DNA from: Volvariella volvacea V23
Taxonomy: Eukaryota; Basidiomycota; Agaricomycetes; Agaricales; Pluteaceae
Assembly (NCBI GenBank): GCA_000349905.1
Contig: KB722752.1
Span: 575,697 to 639,696 of the forward strand
Length of the DNA stretch: 64,000 bases
Direction of reading: 5' to 3'
A program made the position numbers and the translations under genes. This document shows positions 59,312 through 64,000 of this stretch, in pieces. Below the pieces are notes generated by a model, which saw nothing but the letters and a program-made list of their open reading frames with translations, was not told the origin of the DNA and ran no database searches. How positions within the stretch are numbered: position 1 is the stretch's first letter; each line of letters starts with the position of its first letter.

Positions 59312-60860
59312 TTCGCGCTGGGTGGTGGCGGGAGACGACTTTATGGCCCGAGCGTGACAGCGGGGCACGTCACAACGGGAGAAGTTCGGCTGTGTGTGGG
59401 AATCACGTGGTCGAGGGACCTTCTTGGTTGACATGACACTGACGTGACGCTGACAGGCCCGACATCCGAGGCAGCCCTGCCTGCAAATCCGGGACGACAT
59501 CCCCATTCTGCCTTGACCGCGACGCCACCACGAGCTTGCAGCCACCCGCCCCGTTGCGGAGATGCTCTAGTCGTTGTGGCGTCTCAGCATTCGGATGCGC
59601 AGCCGTCCAGCGTGCCGCCTCGAGGTCGCCCAGCAGCAACACCCGGCGGGCTTCGCCTACGTGTGCCATCGCCGTGTGTGACGAGGTCCCAGGAGAGGCG
59701 CATTTACATCGGGTAACGCCAAGCCATGGGGCAGATCCATCCAGTTCATGGCTGTCGGTGTCAGTGTATGCATCAAGGACCAGCTGTGGGAGCAGCCCCA
59801 TGCTCAGAGTTATACTTGACCCGGAGGCGTCCTCGGGTGTTTGCGTGTGACCGCAGTGCTGGTGAAGAGATGGTTGGTCGAGCGGTAGGTGTGCATGATG
59901 GATCGAGTGCAATGCGACGAGGCACTCGCGGATGCACTCGAGTTGTCTGCGGGCCTGGGGTGGTGCGTGTCACTGGATGTTGTGCACGTGGCCGTCTCGA
60001 CGATGTACTGCAGCGTCTTGACAAAAGTGCCATGCCATTGTGTGGCAAATTTGGGATATTGGGTGCCCTTCTGCAGTCCCTCGGTGGCCGCATTCCAGCA
60101 CTGGAAAGTCAAGTGGTGAGCATGTATCCTCGTTCCAAGTCATGGGCGCAGTGCCCAATCTGGGTCTTGGTATCAGGTGCAGAGTGGGGCGTGGGGCGTG
60201 TGTTGGTGGTACCGACGGGAGCACAAGGCGACGAGCAACGGGGCTACACATACCTCCCATGTCAACCCCATGTTTTCCTTCATCAACTCGTGCGAGGTCG
60301 TGTCGGCACTGTCAAGCGGACTCAGTCCACATGTGAAATGAGAAACATGCACTTTTACTTTCCATGCGTTTTTGGGTCTGGCTTGGAGTATTCAGGTGGG
60401 TAGAGTGCACTTGGCTGCATCAAGAGACGAGCACGCGCCGCTTCTTGAATTGCCTCCGTCATGGTGATGTGCTGGATCCAAATGACTTTGAGGTTGAGGG
60501 CTTCCTGGTGAGACTATTGCGGGGTGTGAATTAAGGGTAGGGGGTTGCAGGAGGGAATGAGGCGCACGACGACGGGGGGTTATATTCGTTCTGCATACCT
60601 GTGGGCACTCATGTGCGCCTGACAAGAGCTCATCGTCGCGACCTCGAGTTGGTTGGGCTTATCGGTATTGGAGGTGTAGGTGTCAAAGCACGATGCGTGC
60701 GCCTATCGACGCATTCATCACGGCTTGTGCATGTAGTGAGTGTAACGTATGCCCCCTCTTTGATATCGCTGACGCCAGAATCTCCCCTCGTGGGTGGGAC
60801 TCTTGCATGGAAACCTACAGTTGGCATATTCTGGCGTATTAGACGCAAACACGTCTAATT
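59312..60860. other. GC-rich intergenic, possible unresolved minus-strand gene
   Basis: Several overlapping frames run here. On the minus strand, M-T-E-A-I-Q-E-A-A-R-A-R-L-L-M-Q-P (about 60462-60412) and, after a plausible acceptor near 60114, C-W-N-A-A-T-E-G-L-Q-K-G-T-Q-Y-P-K-F could be exons, but I could not join them or find a domain. Confidence 0.35.
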
Positions 60861-61064
60861 ATGCCGCGTGTCCAAGGACTTCAGGACGGAGCTTACTTTG
60901 TTTCACGGCAAGTCGTGCTGGCGAACAGCGACAAACCCGAGTGTGTCTTATACCCTCAAATAAGGACGACGGCCCGAGTTTGCTCTGCATTGCAATTTGT
61001 TTACGATATTCTGGAGGCGTCTCAACAGCCTGGCGTCGTGTCGCTCACCGATCCAAAGCGTTAA
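60861..61064 (+). CDS. Small open frame (67 aa), doubtful
   Basis: It starts at an ATG and reads D-G-A-Y-F-V-S-R-Q-V-V-L-A-N and L-Q-F-V-Y-D-I-L-E-A-S before a stop. Composition is protein-like and no paralog or splice partner was found. It may be a chance frame. Confidence 0.25.
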   Translation: MPRVQGLQDGAYFVSRQVVLANSDKPECVLYPQIRTTARVCSALQFVYDILEASQQPGVVSLTDPKR

Positions 61065-61320
61065 TTCATACACATGGAACATGTACATGCACGTAGAGCA
61101 GATCATACAACGGATAGTAAGAGTACACTAGTATCATCACTAAAACGCTGAATTAAAGTAGATTAAGTTAACAAAGGGCTGCATACAATGTCGAGCACCA
61201 AGCACTCCTTGGGTATCCTCCGAAATTCTCCTTACATTATCCGACGGTGCCGTGCAGCACCTCCTATTCATCTTGTGTTCGTGTGGCTCAGGAGTTGCTG
61301 ATTAATCCATGTAGGGTGCT

Positions 61321-62618
61321 TTAATAGCACATGATCGAGAAAAGCCTCCCGAGGGTCATCGTCCAGCCTCTCCTCTGGCCCTTTGGGCGCCTGGCCTTTG
61401 AGCCACCAGAGACGGGTGCGCGCTCCAAGAGCCACTTTGCAAAGTTCTCCTCTTTGGCCCAGGAGAATAACGTCCGTCGCGTGAAGTGAATCTAACGCGA
61501 AAAAAATCAAAGTGGATCGGGTCAGTCCACGAATTGAACATCGAGCGATGGTGACGATTGCACGGCAGTGCCACTTTGGGGATACGAGAGGAGCATCGGA
61601 GCACAGGAAGGATGCGTACCTCGATGATCACGTTCCACTGGGAGAGAACCGATAGCTCATCCGCCAACGGGATCCACATCTCATGCTCCAAGATAATTTT
61701 CAAATTAGACAGTACACTGCATCAATCACAAAGAAACGGAAGCCACCAAGTCAGTAAAGCAGTCCTTGCCAGAACTTGGTCTCATTCTCTTACTGACATC
61801 TGGAGTAGTTCTTCGTGTGCAAGGCAGACTGTGCAATCAGGGTGACGGAACACAACTTGGCGCTCTAGTTTTGGTTCATTGTAAAAGGCAGGATTGTCGA
61901 ACCTGACGCGCGACCACCCAGATTCGGCACTAGTATACGACCCATACCCCGAGTCACAAGCAGACGTGGATTTAGCATCATTGGGCCCAGCAGTCGCTCC
62001 AGTGGCGGACCCAGGCGAAGGAGTAGGGACTTTGTCGGTGTATAGCTGGTCTGCTGCCTCGCAGACGGATTCGAGGAGGGATTTAAGCTGGGATTGGGGA
62101 GCGGAGTAGGAGTAGTATGTGTCGAAGGGTGTGGACGTGGAAGGAGAAGCAGAATCAATATTGACGGAATTCCAATACAGTCTTCCCGCAAGCTGGGTGG
62201 TGTTAATTATTGGGTGGATACAATAACAAAGCGGGTCAGCGGATGTGCGAAGCAAAGAACATAATACAGAAGTAGAGGAGCTAAAGAGGAGAAGCGGAGA
62301 AGCGGAGAATAGTAGAATAGTGGAAGTTGAAAGGGGTCAGGTGGTACGTACTGTGTTTATCTCGTACACGAGTTTGAGAACCTCTGGGTTCGGCTTCTTG
62401 CCACTCGCACCCTCACCAGCATCATTGTCAGTCTTGGAGTCCGAAGCATAGACGGGATCAGAATCTGGAATGGAACTAGGAACAGAACCGTCTCGGTTCC
62501 TATAGCACGCGCACCCGCCGCACACGCAGCCCGTAGGCTTGGGGGGGGATCTCCTCTTCCCTGCCGACGTGCCTGTCGAGTCCTTCCTGGATCGGGATTT
62601 CGAAAGACGACGTGCCAT
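61321..62618 (-). CDS. Unknown protein, at least four exons (about 309 aa)
   Basis: Exons 62618-62352, 62192-61798 and 61716-61620 join in frame. The N terminus is basic (M-A-R-R-L-S-K-S-R-S-R-K) and holds a cysteine cluster C-V-C-G-G-C-A-C. The middle is Ser/Thr-rich with V-C-E-A-A-D-Q-L-Y, then a conserved-looking H-P-D-C-T-V-C-L-A-H-E-E-L-L-Q and W-I-P-L-A-D-E-L-S-V-L-S-Q-W-N-V-I-I-E. The last exon is ambiguous. A start at 61491 gives F-S-W-A-K-E-E-N-F-A-K-W-L and a stop at 61321. Using a later donor for exon 3 puts the same acceptor in another frame that stays open to 61268 and ends N-Q-Q-L-L-S-H-T-N-T-R. I do not recognise the family; metal binding through the Cys/His clusters is possible. 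Confidence 0.5.
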
Positions 62619-64000
62619 CCCTGTTTAGTCTTCTCGAAGTTATCGATGGGCGGATGCGGTTCTCTGAGAGGGAACGAGGAAAGAGAGGACGTTCTCTCAA
62701 GGACCCTGCTTTATACCCCCACCCGCACGCACATCCGCACTCTGTATGAAATGTCTGTGCCTCAGCCGTGCGTTATTACATTTACGAGGGACTAACCTAC
62801 CCACCCAACGGCATGCATACATCGATAGAGATCACCCGAATGCGGTAAGCTCCTTCGTGCATGCACATATCGGGTCATGGCAACTCCCTATCTGCCATGA
62901 TTAACGTGGACGTTGCTTACTCCTCGTCGCCACCATCATTCACGCTCTACGCCTATACCTGCCCGTTCATCTGCAGCTGTGAGTGCTATTCGGGGCATTT
63001 CCAACTCGTCCGCGATGAACGGAGTAGATAGGCTTCCCTATGAATCGATGGCACTTGGTTATTTGTGATCGTTCTGTCGGAGTTTCGTTGAATTCTGAGA
63101 AACTAGCGGCCCACGGAAGGTGGTGAACTCGAGGTCGATAGGTTCACACGGGGAGTTATGAAGAAGTGAGACGTCGATATAGAAGAACCGATATGATGAC
63201 GACGAATCGAAGGTTTGATTACATCGGAACAAGTGATAGTAGAACTGATCATGCTGCCGACGCAGGTATCAGTGATTCAGAATATACATGGTAAGTTTAA
63301 ACCAACGTACGTGTAATAAAGTCGCATGTTGTAGACCTTGATTATGACTTTGATATTGTCACGGATATATCTCTCGCTCATCATCGGTGGTTAAACCTCC
63401 GATGGAGAACGGAGGAACTTGGAAGTAAAGACAAGGCAATGCAACGCAATGTATGTAATGCATCGCATGCACATACGTGATGGGGCATAACCGTCGCGTA
63501 ATGATTACCAGCGTTTTTCTCGCTCGCTGTCGTCATCATCAAGAATTAAGTTGCCCCCAAAAGCGGTTAGAATGGGGGGATGGTGTTAGGAGAAAGAAAG
63601 GGAGGTGCTTGGCACGGGTCTGGACACGGAAACAAGTACGAGGGGCACGAGCGATTGGGGTGCGAAAAAATTCCGTGTCCGAGTATGGCAATTGGATGCT
63701 ACTCGAGCTTGAGCCTGAGCTTGGGTAGTGATAACACCGTGATTGTCAAGAGCATCTTTATGACCACTGAGAGAGCGGAATTAGGAAGGCGTCTAAATTC
63801 CGTGAATTAAAGAGCCTGGAGTCGGTCTGTGGTAACTACGTTGATTGTGGAAGCAGCTATGATCACGGATTTATATCGTTCATTGTATCCGGCATTGCGA
63901 AGCTCAATACCAGGCACACTTACGAAAGAAGAATGGTGAAGAAGGTTAGAAACAGGTGAAGATGAGGGTCTGGTTCTGATCAACGTTAACACGATGTACG
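62619..64000. other. Intergenic
   Basis: This is the upstream region of the previous gene and beyond. A possible TATA-like TTTATA lies near 62710 (plus strand). No gene is supported to the window end; short frames at 63477-63992 overlap on both strands. Confidence 0.45.

Noticed and set aside
1..64000. CRISPR arrays, bacterial operons, prophage or ribosomal RNA
   Set aside because: The window is nuclear fungal DNA; no regularly spaced repeats or rRNA-like sequence was seen.

Overview
This is nuclear DNA of a basidiomycete, most likely an Agaricomycete. Genes are split by many introns of about 50-60 bp with GT-AG (twice GC-AG) borders, and several families are typical of that class: DUF6535-type membrane proteins, small helical-bundle proteins of the MLKL/HeLo-like kind, and expanded aldo/keto reductases. 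There are no operons. A 100-base run of N (57505-57604) marks an assembly gap. All exon models were built by hand from reading frames, splice sites and comparison of paralogs within the window; no search was run.

Layout. 1-5.8 kb is gene-poor but holds two tiny paralogous genes (62 and 63 aa). 6.2-8.3 kb carries the chaperonin subunit CCT3, the one obvious housekeeping gene. 8.9-18.1 kb is a tandem array of three DUF6535-type genes, the first decayed and the next two intact; a fourth, decayed copy lies at 42.4-46.0 kb. 18.7-27.4 kb has an isopenicillin-N-synthase-like oxygenase, a 13-exon gene ending in an XPF-like plus helix-hairpin-helix region (SHOC1/Zip2-like meiotic protein, tentative), a small gene converging on it, and a TauD/TfdA-type dioxygenase carrying a one-base frameshift. 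28-31.4 kb holds an aldo/keto reductase (AKR) relic and an AKR pseudogene; the intact paralog is at 51.1-52.7 kb. 38.2-48.6 kb is framed by two inverted paralogs encoding four-helix-bundle proteins; a more divergent third member lies at 53.5-54.3 kb. 56.4-57.8 kb is a transposon-like segment with 32-bp inverted repeats around the assembly gap. 57.9-62.6 kb has an alpha/beta hydrolase and a gene of unknown function.

Most interesting theme. Three proteins combine an N-terminal MLKL/HeLo-like helical bundle with a short beta-prone C-terminal motif, the domain plan of fungal amyloid-controlled cell-death effectors. Two tiny proteins consist of little more than a similar short motif. They sit in a region full of recently duplicated and decaying membrane-protein and oxidoreductase genes. 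The sequence supports the architecture; signalling between these genes is inference.
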